A stretch of 64,000 nucleotides of DNA from Arthrobacter wenxiniae (GCF_013376105.1 NZ_JAAMFM010000001.1:62001-126000), one strand, 5' to 3'. Positions 34,258 to 42,954 are shown, numbered from the stretch's first letter. Notes: a model not told the origin generated them from the letters alone. Program-made: numbers and translations.

Positions 34258-35517
34258 CTAGGAGAGTGCGCTGAAAGTTTCGCGCGTGCCGTAGTGGGCG
34301 GTGGCCAGCTCGGCCGGGGCCAGCGGGCTGACCCGCACCACGTCGCCGACGACGACGACGGCCGGGTTGCGCACCCGGCCCGCCTGGGCCTGGGCCACGA
34401 TGGTGCCCAGCGTGCCAATGGTGACACGCTGGTTCTTGGCGAAGCCGTTCTCGATGATGGCCACGGGGCAGTCCGGTCCGCGTCCCGCCGCCTGCAGGGT
34501 CGGGATGGAGCGGTTCAGGGTGCCGACGCCCATGAGCAGGACGACCGTGTGGTCGCTGCCGGCGGGGACGTTGTCCAGCTCCTCGTGGCCGCTGACCATG
34601 GTGAACGCCTTGGCCAGGCCGCGGTGCGTGACCGGGATGCCGGCGGCGGCCGGGACACTGACCGCGCTGGTGACGCCGGGGACCACCTCCACGTCCACGC
34701 CGTTCTCGCGGCAGGCGATGGCCTCCTCGCCGCCGCGGCCCAGCACATAGGGGTCCCCGCCCTTGAGCCGGACGACCCGGTTGCCCTTTTGGGCTTCCCT
34801 GACCAGGATCGCGTTGATTTCCGTTTGCGGTACCGGGTGGTGGCCGGGCGTCTTGCCGACCTCGATGACCTTCACGTGCCCGCCCAGGTCCGCCAGGAGT
34901 CCCCGCGGGCCCAGCCTGTCCGCCACGACGACGTCGGCCTCGGCCAGCAGCCGGCGGCCGCGGACCGTGATGAGGTCCGCCGCCCCGGGCCCGCCGCCGA
35001 CCAGGGCCACTGAGCCCCGGTGATCGAGCTTGTCCAAGTCCCGGCGGAATCTCCCGAGCGGCAGCTCCCCGGTCTCCAGCGACGACTTGATGGCGTTGCG
35101 AATGGCCACGGCACGCAGCGGGTCTCCCCCGGCGTTGACGGCCACCTTGACGTCCTCGACCGTGGCGACGGCGGGTGTCCAGGCGGCGGAGTCGTCCGCG
35201 TGGGAGTGGTTGACGCACCAGACGCGCTGGGCTTCGGCGTCGGCCGCCACGCGGGCGTCGACGGCGGGGTTGCCGCTGGCGGCAACCGCAAACCAGGCAT
35301 GGTCCATGTCGGTGCCGCGGTACCCGCGCGCCTCCCAGCTCAGGAAGTCCGTGAGTTCCCGGGCTGCGTCGCTGAGGACGGGGGCCACCAGCGTGACCCG
35401 GGCCCCGGCGTCGAGCAGGGCCTTGGCGCGGCGCGCGGCAACGGGGCCGCCGCCCACCACGAGGGCGGGGCGGCCGAGGAGCCGCAGCGAGGTTGGGAAA
35501 AGATCGACAATTGCCAT
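34258..35517 (-). CDS. cysG: Siroheme synthase: precorrin-2 dehydrogenase plus uroporphyrinogen-III methyltransferase
   Basis: 419 residues. The N-terminal half (1-145) is a Rossmann dehydrogenase/ferrochelatase module (ALVVGGGPVAARRAKALLDA). The C-terminal half (about 165-400) is the SAM methyltransferase (VALVGGGPGAADLITVRG, VRLKGGDPYVLGRGGEE, EVVPGVTSAVSVPAAAG). The fusion makes siroheme, the cofactor of sulfite reductase, from uroporphyrinogen III. Order cysG-fprA on one strand supports a sulfite-reduction role. ATG at 35517. The CbiX-like gene at 50.9 kb may take over ferrochelation. Confidence 0.93.
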   Translation of the reverse strand: MAIVDLFPTSLRLLGRPALVVGGGPVAARRAKALLDAGARVTLVAPVLSDAARELTDFLSWEARGYRGTDMDHAWFAVAASGNPAVDARVAADAEAQRVWCVNHSHADDSAAWTPAVATVEDVKVAVNAGGDPLRAVAIRNAIKSSLETGELPLGRFRRDLDKLDHRGSVALVGGGPGAADLITVRGRRLLAEADVVVADRLGPRGLLADLGGHVKVIEVGKTPGHHPVPQTEINAILVREAQKGNRVVRLKGGDPYVLGRGGEEAIACRENGVDVEVVPGVTSAVSVPAAAGIPVTHRGLAKAFTMVSGHEELDNVPAGSDHTVVLLMGVGTLNRSIPTLQAAGRGPDCPVAIIENGFAKNQRVTIGTLGTIVAQAQAGRVRNPAVVVVGDVVRVSPLAPAELATAHYGTRETFSALS

Positions 35518-35655
35518 GGATTGACCTTAGGGACTGGAAATAACGCGGTTCAAGGCGTGCGTTACACCCGTTCACGTGGCGTCACGCGGGGACACATTGC
35601 GCGTGATCGAGCCTGCCCCGATCCGGACGTGCCCGACCACCCGGGGAAGCGCCGG

Positions 35656-35852
35656 TCAATGGTGGTCAGGCGGCCCAATGACGGTCACAGCTTGTTCCAG
35701 TGGGTCGGTCGCGGCGGTGAGACCATATTGCAACTCCGCAATGGCGGTCACCGACACCGCAAGCCCGTCGGCGTGCCGGCTGACCTGCTGCACCGGCGGG
35801 GGTCGCTCAGCGCCGACGTGTCCAGAAGGGCACGGCGCGGCTCGCTGCTCAT
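35656..35852 (-). pseudogene. Truncated, frameshifted PIN-domain (VapC-type) toxin
   Basis: ATG at 35852 overlaps the antitoxin stop (ATGA). The frame reads EPRRALLDTSALSD, the start of a PIN domain with its first acidic residue. After a shift near 35795-35815 the downstream frame reads VQQVSRHADGLAVSVTAIAE, then LQYGLTAATDPLEQA, and stops at 35656. At 197 bp it is half the normal length and lacks the later catalytic acids, so it must be inactive. Confidence 0.72.
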
Positions 35853-36138
35853 CGCCGTCGGGCCTGACGCTCCGAGGGGTCTTCCGGGTTGTCTGCGCCC
35901 TCGCGGAGGTCGTGCCGCCATTGCCGTCATCCGGTTGGGAAATTGGGGTGGCGGTCAATGCCGCGGCCGCAGCGGCGGTGGACACAAACCGGCGTTTGCC
36001 GGCGTCCCGCTGATGCGGTGCGACATCAGCGACAGGCCGCCCATTGACCGTCACGACGAAGGACTCGCCGGCGGCGACCCGGCGCATGACCACTGCGTTG
36101 TCATGACGCAACTCGGATTTGCGTATTTCCGTTGTCAT
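35849..36138 (-). pseudogene. Frameshifted Phd/YefM-type antitoxin
   Basis: ATG at 36138 gives TTEIRKSELRHDNAVVMRR followed by AGESFVVTVNGRPVADVAP, the DNA-binding half of a Phd/YefM antitoxin. After about residue 70 the frame is lost; the natural C-terminus WRHDLREGADNPEDPSERQA is in another frame and ends at 35849. The span of 290 bp is not divisible by three. It forms a dead type II module with the PIN fragment downstream. Confidence 0.72.
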
Positions 36139-36190
36139 GGCGCTTTTATAGCTCGCAGGTAGCGGTTGACGCCCCGGGTCGCCCACGGGC

Positions 36191-36230
36191 GGTTCTCGAG
36201 GCGCCCGCAGAGCTCGCTGCTCGACCACCG
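36191..36230. repeat. 40-bp dispersed REP-like element, copy B
   Basis: Matches 16841-16880 at 36 of 40 positions (core GCAGAGCTCGCTGC, end CGACCACCG). It is in the gap between the antitoxin remnant and the end of the ABC permease gene. Confidence 0.75.
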
Positions 36231-36248
36231 TCGGCAAGCTGCCGGGGA

Positions 36249-37190
36249 CTACCGCGTGCTGCCGGCCAGCAGGCCCCGCCCGCGCAGGAGCCGCTTTTCC
36301 ACCGGGGCAAACACCAGCAGCTCCACGGTGATCCCCACGAAGAGGATGACCAGGATCGCGGACATCACAATGCCCATGTCCGCCAGCTGGCGGCCCTGCT
36401 CCAGCAGCGAGCCCAGGCCGAACCCCAGCGTGCCGCCCATCGCGATGATTTCCGCCGCCATGAGTGAGCGCCAAGAGAACGCCCAGCCCTGCTTCAGCCC
36501 GCCCACGTAACCAGGCAGGGCCGCGGGAAGCACCACGTGCAGGGCCATTTCCCAGCGCGAGGCGCCCAGGATGCGCCCCACGCGCCGGTACTGGGGCGGT
36601 ATCTGGTCCACGCCGGAAATCAGCCCGTTGATGATGGACGGGATGGCGCCCATGAACATGACGAAGTAGACGGTGGCGTCACTGAGTCCGAACCAGATGA
36701 TGGCAGCGGGCACCCAGGCCACGGACGGCAGCACCTGCAGCCCGGACACCAGCGGCCCAAAGGCGCGGCGAAGAAAGTGCACCTGCGACAGGAGCAGCCC
36801 GATGGGCGTGGCCACCACAATGCTGATGGCGAACCCCACGAAGCCGCGCTGCAGCGACGTCCAGATGGCCTCCTGGGCAGTGCCCGCCTGCCAGAGCACA
36901 CCGAGCGAGCCGAGCACGTCCAGCGGCCCCGGCACCTGGTCGCGGCGCCGGAAGCCCAGCGACACATAGAACTGCCAGGCCAGTACCAGCACCAGCAGCG
37001 CGGCGACGGGCAGCAGCATGCGGGAGAGATCCAGTTTCCTGCGGTGGGCCGTTTCGGACTGCAGCGAGTCCAGCCCGGCTTCCAGTGACCGCATGTCCTC
37101 GGCGCTGTCGCCCTTGAGCAGGGGCGAGGTGACGGTGTCAGGCAGGGCGGTGTCAGGCAGGGCGGTGTCAGGCAGGGCGGTGTCAGGCAT
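36249..37190 (-). CDS. ABC importer permease, sulfonate/taurine/nitrate family
   Basis: 313 residues, BPD_transp_1 type with six helices; the EAA loop reads GRILGASRWEMALHVVLPAA. The N-terminus is unusual: three LPDTA units and an LPDTV coded by 15-bp tandem repeats directly after the start codon (37131-37190), so copy number changes the tail length without breaking the frame. The start ATG at 37190 overlaps the ATPase stop by 8 bp. It forms one operon with the ATPase and binding protein (SsuABC/TauABC-like). Confidence 0.9.
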   Translation of the reverse strand: MPDTALPDTALPDTALPDTVTSPLLKGDSAEDMRSLEAGLDSLQSETAHRRKLDLSRMLLPVAALLVLVLAWQFYVSLGFRRRDQVPGPLDVLGSLGVLWQAGTAQEAIWTSLQRGFVGFAISIVVATPIGLLLSQVHFLRRAFGPLVSGLQVLPSVAWVPAAIIWFGLSDATVYFVMFMGAIPSIINGLISGVDQIPPQYRRVGRILGASRWEMALHVVLPAALPGYVGGLKQGWAFSWRSLMAAEIIAMGGTLGFGLGSLLEQGRQLADMGIVMSAILVILFVGITVELLVFAPVEKRLLRGRGLLAGSTR

Positions 37191-37986
37191 GGCGGCGGAT
37201 CTCCTCGCGCAGTCGGGCGGTGATGCGACCGGTCAGTTCCCCGGCCTTGGCGGCGTCGGTCCGGTGCTCCTCGGACACCTGCCACTGCGCCACCACGGTG
37301 CCCGGGCGCGAGGAAAGCAGCAGCACGCGCTGGCCCAGCCGCACGGCCTCGCGCACATTGTGCGTGACAAAAATGATGGTCCGCCCGGTTTCCTGCCACA
37401 CCCGTTCCAGCTCGTTGTGCAGCAGGTCGCGGGTGATGGCGTCCAGGGCCGCAAAGGGCTCGTCCATCAGCAACACGGCCCGGTCCTGGGCGAGCGAACG
37501 GGCGAGCGCCACGCGCTGGCGCATGCCACCGGAGAGCTCGTGCGGGCGCTTGTCCGCGGCGTGCCCCAGGTTCACCAGCTCCAGCAGCTCCCGGGCACGA
37601 GCCTTCCGTTCGGCCCGGCCCACGCCGCGCAGCTTCAGGGCCAGCTCCACGTTGCCGCCGGCACTCAGCCACGGGAACAGCGACGAGTCCTGGAACATGA
37701 ACGCCGCGCCGTCCGAAGGGACCTCCAGCGCACCGGACGTTGGCACGTCGAGCCCGGAAATGATGTTCAGCAGCGTCGACTTTCCGCAGCCCGACGCCCC
37801 CAGCAGGGCCACGAACTCGCCCTGCCGCACGGTGGCGTTGACGTCCGCCAGGACTGCCGGGCCGGCGCCGAAGCGCTTGCCCACGTTTTCAAGTACGACG
37901 GCGGGAGCCCCGCCGCGCTGCCCGTCCCCGGCGCGCCGTGCGCCAGTTCCGGGCAGCACCTGCGCCTGCGTGAGCGTATCCGTCAT
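37183..37986 (-). CDS. ABC importer ATPase, SsuB/TauB-like
   Basis: 267 residues. Walker A GASGCGKSTLLN, signature LSGGMRQRVALARSLA, Walker B VLLMDEPFAALD and the switch His in IIFVTHNVREA. A 28-residue Gly/Ala-rich N-terminal extension precedes the domain. It energises import by the permease at 36249-37190. The start ATG at 37986 overlaps the binding-protein stop (ATGA), so the three genes are translationally coupled. Confidence 0.92.
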   Translation of the reverse strand: MTDTLTQAQVLPGTGARRAGDGQRGGAPAVVLENVGKRFGAGPAVLADVNATVRQGEFVALLGASGCGKSTLLNIISGLDVPTSGALEVPSDGAAFMFQDSSLFPWLSAGGNVELALKLRGVGRAERKARARELLELVNLGHAADKRPHELSGGMRQRVALARSLAQDRAVLLMDEPFAALDAITRDLLHNELERVWQETGRTIIFVTHNVREAVRLGQRVLLLSSRPGTVVAQWQVSEEHRTDAAKAGELTGRITARLREEIRRHA

Positions 37987-39140
37987 TCCGTCCCCAGCCC
38001 GGCAGCCGAGACGGGCTTTTGCCCGGCGGATGTCAGCGCCTTGTTGAGCGGCCCGAGGTCAAAGATGCCCTTGATGTCCGCCTGCCTGGTCACGCCGGCC
38101 GCCACGCCGTGTGCCAAGAGCTCCGGGAAGGTTGCCGCGAGAGGGTCCGCGGAGAAGGCCAGTTCGGTGAGGGAGCGGTCAATGACGTTTTGGGCCAACG
38201 GCTTCCCGGCAGCACCCCTCAGCCCGGCGTTGATGACCGCCGCCGATTCCGCCTTGTGCGTGTTGAGCCACTGGATGGAGTCCACATGGCCCTTCAGCAG
38301 CGCCTCGACTGTCTGCGGGTGCGCATCGAGATATGACTTGTTGACGACCAGCACGGTTGTACTAAATTGCCCCTTGTCCCACAGTTTGGCCTCGTTGACC
38401 AGGACCCTGGCCCCGGCCTGGAGCACCAGGCGGGAGGCCCACGGCTCGGGGAGCCAGGCGCCGTCGAGCTTGCCGTCCTGGAAGAGCTTGAGGGTTTGGG
38501 CGTTGTCGGTGGGGTTGATGGTCACGTCCCCGCTGCCGCCCGGCGTGGTCTTGAAGCCCTGGCTCGCCAGCCACGAGCGCAGGGCCACGTCCTGGGTCCC
38601 GCCAAGCTGCGGCGAAGCCAGGACCCTGCCCCTGAGCTGGGCGGCGGAGGTGATGGACGGCTTGACCACCAGTTGCGACCCCCCGCTGGTTGCCCCGGCG
38701 ATGATGCGGATGGATGCCCCGCCGCTCTTGACATAGGAGTTGATGGCGGGGTTCGGGCCAAGGTAGGCGGCGTCGATGGCCCCGGCATTGAGCGCCTCAA
38801 TGGCGGAGGGGCCGGCGTTGAACACCTGGGTGCTCAGTTTCGTGGCGCCCAGGTCCTTCGCGAGGAGGCCCTCCTGCAGGCCGGCCACGGCCGGGGCATG
38901 CGTGACGTTCCCAAAGTAGCCCAGCCTAAGAGTCGCGGCGGCGGTTGGCTGGGGGGCGGCGTCGCTCCTGGCGGCGTTGTTGTCGGCAGTGACGGAGGCG
39001 ACGGCGGCCCCGGCACCAATGAGCGCCACGAGCGCGGCGACGGCGACAATCTCCACGGTCCGGCGCCTGCCCTTGGGCTTTTCGCCGGCGACGATCCGGG
39101 TGGTGGCGAGCCTAGGGGGCTGTTCTGGGGTGTTCGGCAT
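37983..39140 (-). CDS. Substrate-binding protein, aliphatic sulfonate/taurine/nitrate type
   Basis: 385 residues. A basic N-terminus and one hydrophobic segment (VAVAALVALIGAGAAVASV) precede the mature domain LRLGYFGNVTHAPAVAGLQE (NMT1/OpuAC-like, two lobes). There is no lipobox cysteine, unusual for a Gram-positive ABC receptor, so it is presumably held by the uncleaved N-terminal helix or secreted. It is the first gene of the operon. Nearby cysG and sulfate-assimilation genes favour an organosulfur ligand over nitrate, but the ligand is not proven. Confidence 0.88.
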   Translation of the reverse strand: MPNTPEQPPRLATTRIVAGEKPKGRRRTVEIVAVAALVALIGAGAAVASVTADNNAARSDAAPQPTAAATLRLGYFGNVTHAPAVAGLQEGLLAKDLGATKLSTQVFNAGPSAIEALNAGAIDAAYLGPNPAINSYVKSGGASIRIIAGATSGGSQLVVKPSITSAAQLRGRVLASPQLGGTQDVALRSWLASQGFKTTPGGSGDVTINPTDNAQTLKLFQDGKLDGAWLPEPWASRLVLQAGARVLVNEAKLWDKGQFSTTVLVVNKSYLDAHPQTVEALLKGHVDSIQWLNTHKAESAAVINAGLRGAAGKPLAQNVIDRSLTELAFSADPLAATFPELLAHGVAAGVTRQADIKGIFDLGPLNKALTSAGQKPVSAAGLGTE

Positions 39141-39357
39141 GGTGTGAGTCCTTTGGTCGGTGAGGTGCGGGCGGGCGGCTATTGCGCGCTACATCGCGGC
39201 ATGGGCTTCCGTGGTGCGGGTGCCTGCGAGCCCCTCACGGTGGTCCGTGCGGGGGTGCCGGCGGGCTCTGCCAAAGTGGTCATGGGTAAACGCTAGGGAA
39301 TGGTGCGGGCGCGCTTCAACGGTCCGGACACCCGGGGTCACGGGGGTTCACGCAGCG

Positions 39358-39850
39358 TCACAAAGGCTGTGGCGGGGTGCTTTCAGGGTTCCGGCCTGCT
39401 TGCGGGGCCGGGGGCGGGTCCTGGTCAACGGACCGCCGGTGGCTGCCGGGGGTGAGGCCGGGGACGCTCTGGAAGTCCTTGGCCGGATGCGCCTGGTCGG
39501 CGTGGCCGAATGCGGCGGCCACGGCGGCCAGTCCCAGTGCGGGATGCGTACGGGAGCGGTCTGCGGCTTCCTGCAGCCAGCGGCGCCGGTTTCGGGCCGA
39601 CGGACTCAGGCCCACATGCTTCCTCGCCCGCCGCTGCAGGGTCCGTGTGGAAATGGCAAGGCGTCTGGCGGCGTCCCCGATGCGGACCACATCTGCCCCG
39701 CTGCCGGGCACCTGGGTCATGGCGTTGGCCAGCAGGAGCGCGCCGACGGCCCAGCCCCGCCCGGTGGGGTCCTGGTGCGGGGCGCGGTGGCTGGGCCGGC
39801 CGGCAGGGGTGAGCGGCAGGGCGTCGGGGGGTCCGGCGTCGTACTGCAGG
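39358..39850 (-). pseudogene. C-terminal remnant of an AraC-family regulator
   Basis: From about 39850 the frame reads FLQYDAGPPDALPL, then GWAVGALLLANAMTQVPGS, and an AraC HTH: VRIGDAARRLAISTRTLQRR, KHVGLSPSARNRRRWLQEAA, then AAVAAAFGHADQAHPAKDFQ. It ends at 39358. The N-terminal half of the usual 250-280 residues is missing and the fragment begins only 14 bp after the alarmone synthetase stop. Without an upstream start it is probably not translated from its own site, though readthrough or reinitiation at an internal ATG (39720) is conceivable. Confidence 0.65.
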
Positions 39851-39864
39851 AAAGGGTGGCCGCC

Positions 39865-40869
39865 TCAGGAGTGGAACGCACGGAACCGGCGCAGGCGGAA
39901 GCGCAGCTTGCCTTCCCGATTGAAGTCGTTGCCCACGTTTCTGGTGGCCTCGATGTAGGGTTCGCCGAAGGTCTTGAGCAGGAGGTCGTCCACCACGCGG
40001 ACCTGGCCGGGCAGGAAGCGGTAGCCCATGGAAGGGACCATGGCCTGTTGATCGATGTCCGCAAACCACTGTTCGACGGCGGCCACGGTGCTGAAGCCGT
40101 TGGCCGCGAGCACGTCCACCAGCCACTGGTATTGGCCCGCCTTGCTGTGCGGGTAGGCGGGGAACACCCGGTCCAGGAGCAGCTGGATGGAGTTCGCGTC
40201 CAGGTCGCGCGACTCGGTGGCGTCGGTTTCGGACTGGAGGCGCTTGAGGATGTCGGAGATGTTGACGAACTGCTGGTCGGCGAGCTCGATCAGGGTGGAT
40301 GCCATGGTGAACGCGCGGCTGATCTCGGCATTGTCCACGTGGGTTCCCTTGAAGCGGATGTCGTGCTCAAATTCCGCCCAGGCGTGCTGGAGGACTGTGC
40401 GCAGCTGAACTTCGAAGCGCTGCCCGCGGTAGGCCTCGCAGCCCAGCGGCGGGTTGTCCACCGGAACTTCCAGGGTCAGGTGCCGGCCCGAGTAGCCGAT
40501 CCCGCCGTTCTTGCGGATCACGGCGGTCTTGTCCTCGTCGTCGTGGCAGATGAACTGGCTGGTCAGGGCGATGGCGACGGCCTTGATGTCAGTTTCCACG
40601 AAAAGGATCACACGGACGCCGATGAGGTCGTCAAGGTCCTCGGGGCCGCCGGGGTAGCGGGGATGCCCGGCGTGATCGCGGCGGTCCAGCTTTTCCTGCA
40701 CGGACTTGGGGGACTTCACGCGGCAGCGGACGTCGTGGTGGTTCAGGCCGTCGTCCCGGAGCCGGGCGACGATGCATTTCCGGATGGCCTCCGCCGCGGC
40801 CTCGAACTCGCAAATGCGCCCGGCAAAGTCCAAAACTTCCGGGCTGAACTCGCCAACGGACTGCCGCAT
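39865..40869 (-). CDS. Small alarmone synthetase (RelA/SpoT synthetase domain)
   Basis: 334 residues. The synthetase domain (about 45-200) has VKSPKSVQEKLDR, DDLIGVRVILFVETD, NGGIGYSGRHLTLEV and the diagnostic FEVQLRTVLQHAWAEFEHDI. There is no HD hydrolase, TGS or ACT domain, so it is a single-function (p)ppGpp synthetase. The last 130 residues form an extra helical region (VFPAYPHSKAGQYQWLVDV), probably for oligomerisation or regulation. ATG at 40869 with AAGGA upstream. It is divergent from the DUF222/HNH gene. Some such proteins are toxins of TA pairs, but no partner is seen. Confidence 0.87.
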   Translation of the reverse strand: MRQSVGEFSPEVLDFAGRICEFEAAAEAIRKCIVARLRDDGLNHHDVRCRVKSPKSVQEKLDRRDHAGHPRYPGGPEDLDDLIGVRVILFVETDIKAVAIALTSQFICHDDEDKTAVIRKNGGIGYSGRHLTLEVPVDNPPLGCEAYRGQRFEVQLRTVLQHAWAEFEHDIRFKGTHVDNAEISRAFTMASTLIELADQQFVNISDILKRLQSETDATESRDLDANSIQLLLDRVFPAYPHSKAGQYQWLVDVLAANGFSTVAAVEQWFADIDQQAMVPSMGYRFLPGQVRVVDDLLLKTFGEPYIEATRNVGNDFNREGKLRFRLRRFRAFHS

Positions 40870-40972
40870 GGTCACATCCTTAACTCCTGCCGGCCTTGGC
40901 TCCAACTCTACCCACTTGGCGGCTGCGGCAGTTGGACTTGCTGAAAGCGGTGTCGCGAACGAGTCAAAAATT

Positions 40973-41026
40973 ATTAGAACTAATCTTCTAATACATGTTG
41001 AGATAATAGTACAAGGGGTGTAGAAT
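40973..41026 (+). promoter_or_regulatory. AT-rich promoter with inverted repeat before the DUF222/HNH gene
   Basis: ATTAGAA at 40973-40979 and TTCTAAT at 40986-40992 are exact inverted repeats with a 6-bp spacer. TAGAAT at 41021-41026 lies 7 nt before the ATG at 41034, consistent with a leaderless transcript. The stretch is the most AT-rich in this part of the window and sits between divergent genes. Confidence 0.55.
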
Positions 41027-41033
41027 CCATGGT

Positions 41034-42842
41034 ATGGACGAGCCGGTTTGTGACCCCGGCAACGGGGGGCTTCCCGCCACGCAGGAGGTGGCGGCACTGA
41101 TCTCCGCCCTGTCCCTTCCCTCCATTGAACCCTTTGGCCCCGACAATGCCGTGCTGGCTGGCCTGCCGCCGTACGCGCGGCATCCGGCCCCGGTCCCGGA
41201 GCCTGCCTCCCGGGTCTCGGTGGCCCGGGCCGTGCAGGACGCCTCGGTGGCGGCGCTGGCGGCTGTGCGGGTCCTGGAGGCCCGGACGGCGGCGTTGAAG
41301 GCGGCCCTGGTGGCCCGCCACCTCGCGGCCGTCGCGGTGGAAGCCGCGGCCCTGGCCCTGGACCGGCACCAGGGCCAGGTGGCGGAATCCAGCGCGGTCG
41401 CGGAGATCGCCACGACCCTGCTCATCCCCCAGGGCAGCGCGACCGCACTGGCCCACCAGTGCGCCAGCCTCGCCGCCCACCCGGACACCTTCGACGCCCT
41501 GGGCCGCGGCGTGCTCTCCTGGCGCCACGCGTGCACGATCCTTGAGGAAACCCAGACCCTGGCCCAAACCCCGGCCGTCGAGCCGGCAGACATCACCGCC
41601 TTCGAGGCGGGGCTGCTGGCGGCCGCGCCCGGCACGACCGCGGGCGCGTTCGCTGCCCGCGCCCGCAAGCTGCGCGAAGGCCTGCACCCGGAAACCCTCA
41701 CGACCCGCATGCGCGAAGCCATCGCGAAACGGTCCCTGAGTGTCGACCCCGGCAAGGACGGCATGGCATGGCTGACCCTGCACCTCCCCGCCCCGGCAGC
41801 GCTCGGCGCCCTGGTCCAGTGCACCCGCCTGGCCCGCGCCCAGCAAGGCCCCGGCGAGCACTGCACCCTGGACCAGCTCCGCGCCGACACCGCCGCGATC
41901 CTCCTCCTCGGCCAGGCCCTCCCCGAGGCCTGCACCACCCCCGGCACCCCCGTCGGGGAGGGCACCCCCGTCGGGGAGGGCACCCCCGTCGGGGAGGGCA
42001 TCCCCGTCGGGGAGCGGGTCACGGCTTTGGCGGCCGCCGTGGTGGACGGCGGCGTGGACGGGATGCCCGAGGACCCGGTGCAGGAGTACTTCACGCAGTT
42101 GGAGGCCACCCGCAACGGGCAGGCGGTCACGGAGCCGCCACTGCCTTCTGCGCAGGTCATCGTCACCGTCCCGGCCCTGGCCCTGCTCGGCCTCACGAAC
42201 GAGCCAGCGCAACTGGCCGGACACGGGCCCATCCCGGAGGAGATCGCCCGCAAGCTCCTGCTCAACGCCGGCGCGTTCCTGCGCGTACTGACCGACCCGC
42301 TCACCAACACCCCGCTGGCGGGCCTGCCCCCGGACCGCTACCGGCTCCGACAGGCCGAAAAAACCCTGCTCCGGGCCCTGCACGAAACCTGCTCGTTCCC
42401 GAACTGCACCAACCCGGCCCTGGACACCGAAACCGACCACATCACCCCCTACTCCGCCGGCGGGCCCACCACCGTGGAAAACTCCCTGCCCGAATGCAAA
42501 CGCCACCACGGCTACAAGCACTTCCGCGACGACAAGGACAGGCACGGCCGCTACCGCCAGGACCTGGACCCCGACCGTCGCGGGATCAAGCTGCGCGGCT
42601 GGAAACCCTGCACCACCAACGACGGACGCATCGCCTGGACCTCACCCACCGGCAAATACCACCCGCCGAAGCCCCGCACCACCCAGCCGCCCGCCTACCC
42701 CAAATGGCTCAAAAAACGCATCACCAAGGGAGCTGCCAGACTCGCCGGCGCGGCCGGCGCGGCACCACGGATCGACCCCAGCCACAGCCCCTTCGAGAGC
42801 CTCATCCAACACAATTTCAAGCACCTCGATGAGGACGACTGA
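41034..42842 (+). CDS. DUF222 domain protein with C-terminal HNH endonuclease motif
   Basis: 602 residues: DUF222 (about 40-400, alpha-helical) followed by an HNH unit with CSFPNCTNPALDTETDHITP, then SAGGPTTVENSLPECKRHHG, the expected Cys/His zinc and DH..N..H pattern. A linker of four GTPVGE-type hexapeptides coded by 18-bp repeats (about 41943-42014) interrupts DUF222. The family is repeated many times in Micrococcaceae genomes and is suspected to be mobile or selfish, but no activity is known. Leaderless promoter likely. Confidence 0.88.
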   Translation: MDEPVCDPGNGGLPATQEVAALISALSLPSIEPFGPDNAVLAGLPPYARHPAPVPEPASRVSVARAVQDASVAALAAVRVLEARTAALKAALVARHLAAVAVEAAALALDRHQGQVAESSAVAEIATTLLIPQGSATALAHQCASLAAHPDTFDALGRGVLSWRHACTILEETQTLAQTPAVEPADITAFEAGLLAAAPGTTAGAFAARARKLREGLHPETLTTRMREAIAKRSLSVDPGKDGMAWLTLHLPAPAALGALVQCTRLARAQQGPGEHCTLDQLRADTAAILLLGQALPEACTTPGTPVGEGTPVGEGTPVGEGIPVGERVTALAAAVVDGGVDGMPEDPVQEYFTQLEATRNGQAVTEPPLPSAQVIVTVPALALLGLTNEPAQLAGHGPIPEEIARKLLLNAGAFLRVLTDPLTNTPLAGLPPDRYRLRQAEKTLLRALHETCSFPNCTNPALDTETDHITPYSAGGPTTVENSLPECKRHHGYKHFRDDKDRHGRYRQDLDPDRRGIKLRGWKPCTTNDGRIAWTSPTGKYHPPKPRTTQPPAYPKWLKKRITKGAARLAGAAGAAPRIDPSHSPFESLIQHNFKHLDEDD

Positions 42843-42954
42843 CGGCATCCACTTCCCGTCCCCGCGGCTAAACCCCACCAGGTGACCACAGGTGAAATTA
42901 AGTCCCAGGCGGACACCGCGGATCCGTGCGCCACACCATCCGGCAGCGCCAACC

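Noticed and set aside
39141-39357. Possible sulfur-linked riboswitch before the sulfonate-type importer
   Set aside because: I could not fit a SAM-type or other known riboswitch core; only GC-rich short stems are present.
41943-42014. Short tandem repeats considered as CRISPR or a recombination site
   Set aside because: Period 18 bp, contiguous, in frame and coding for GTPVGE-like units.
39865-42842. Possible defence system (alarmone synthetase plus HNH nuclease)
   Set aside because: The genes are divergent, the HNH protein is a common DUF222 type, and no other defence component is nearby.
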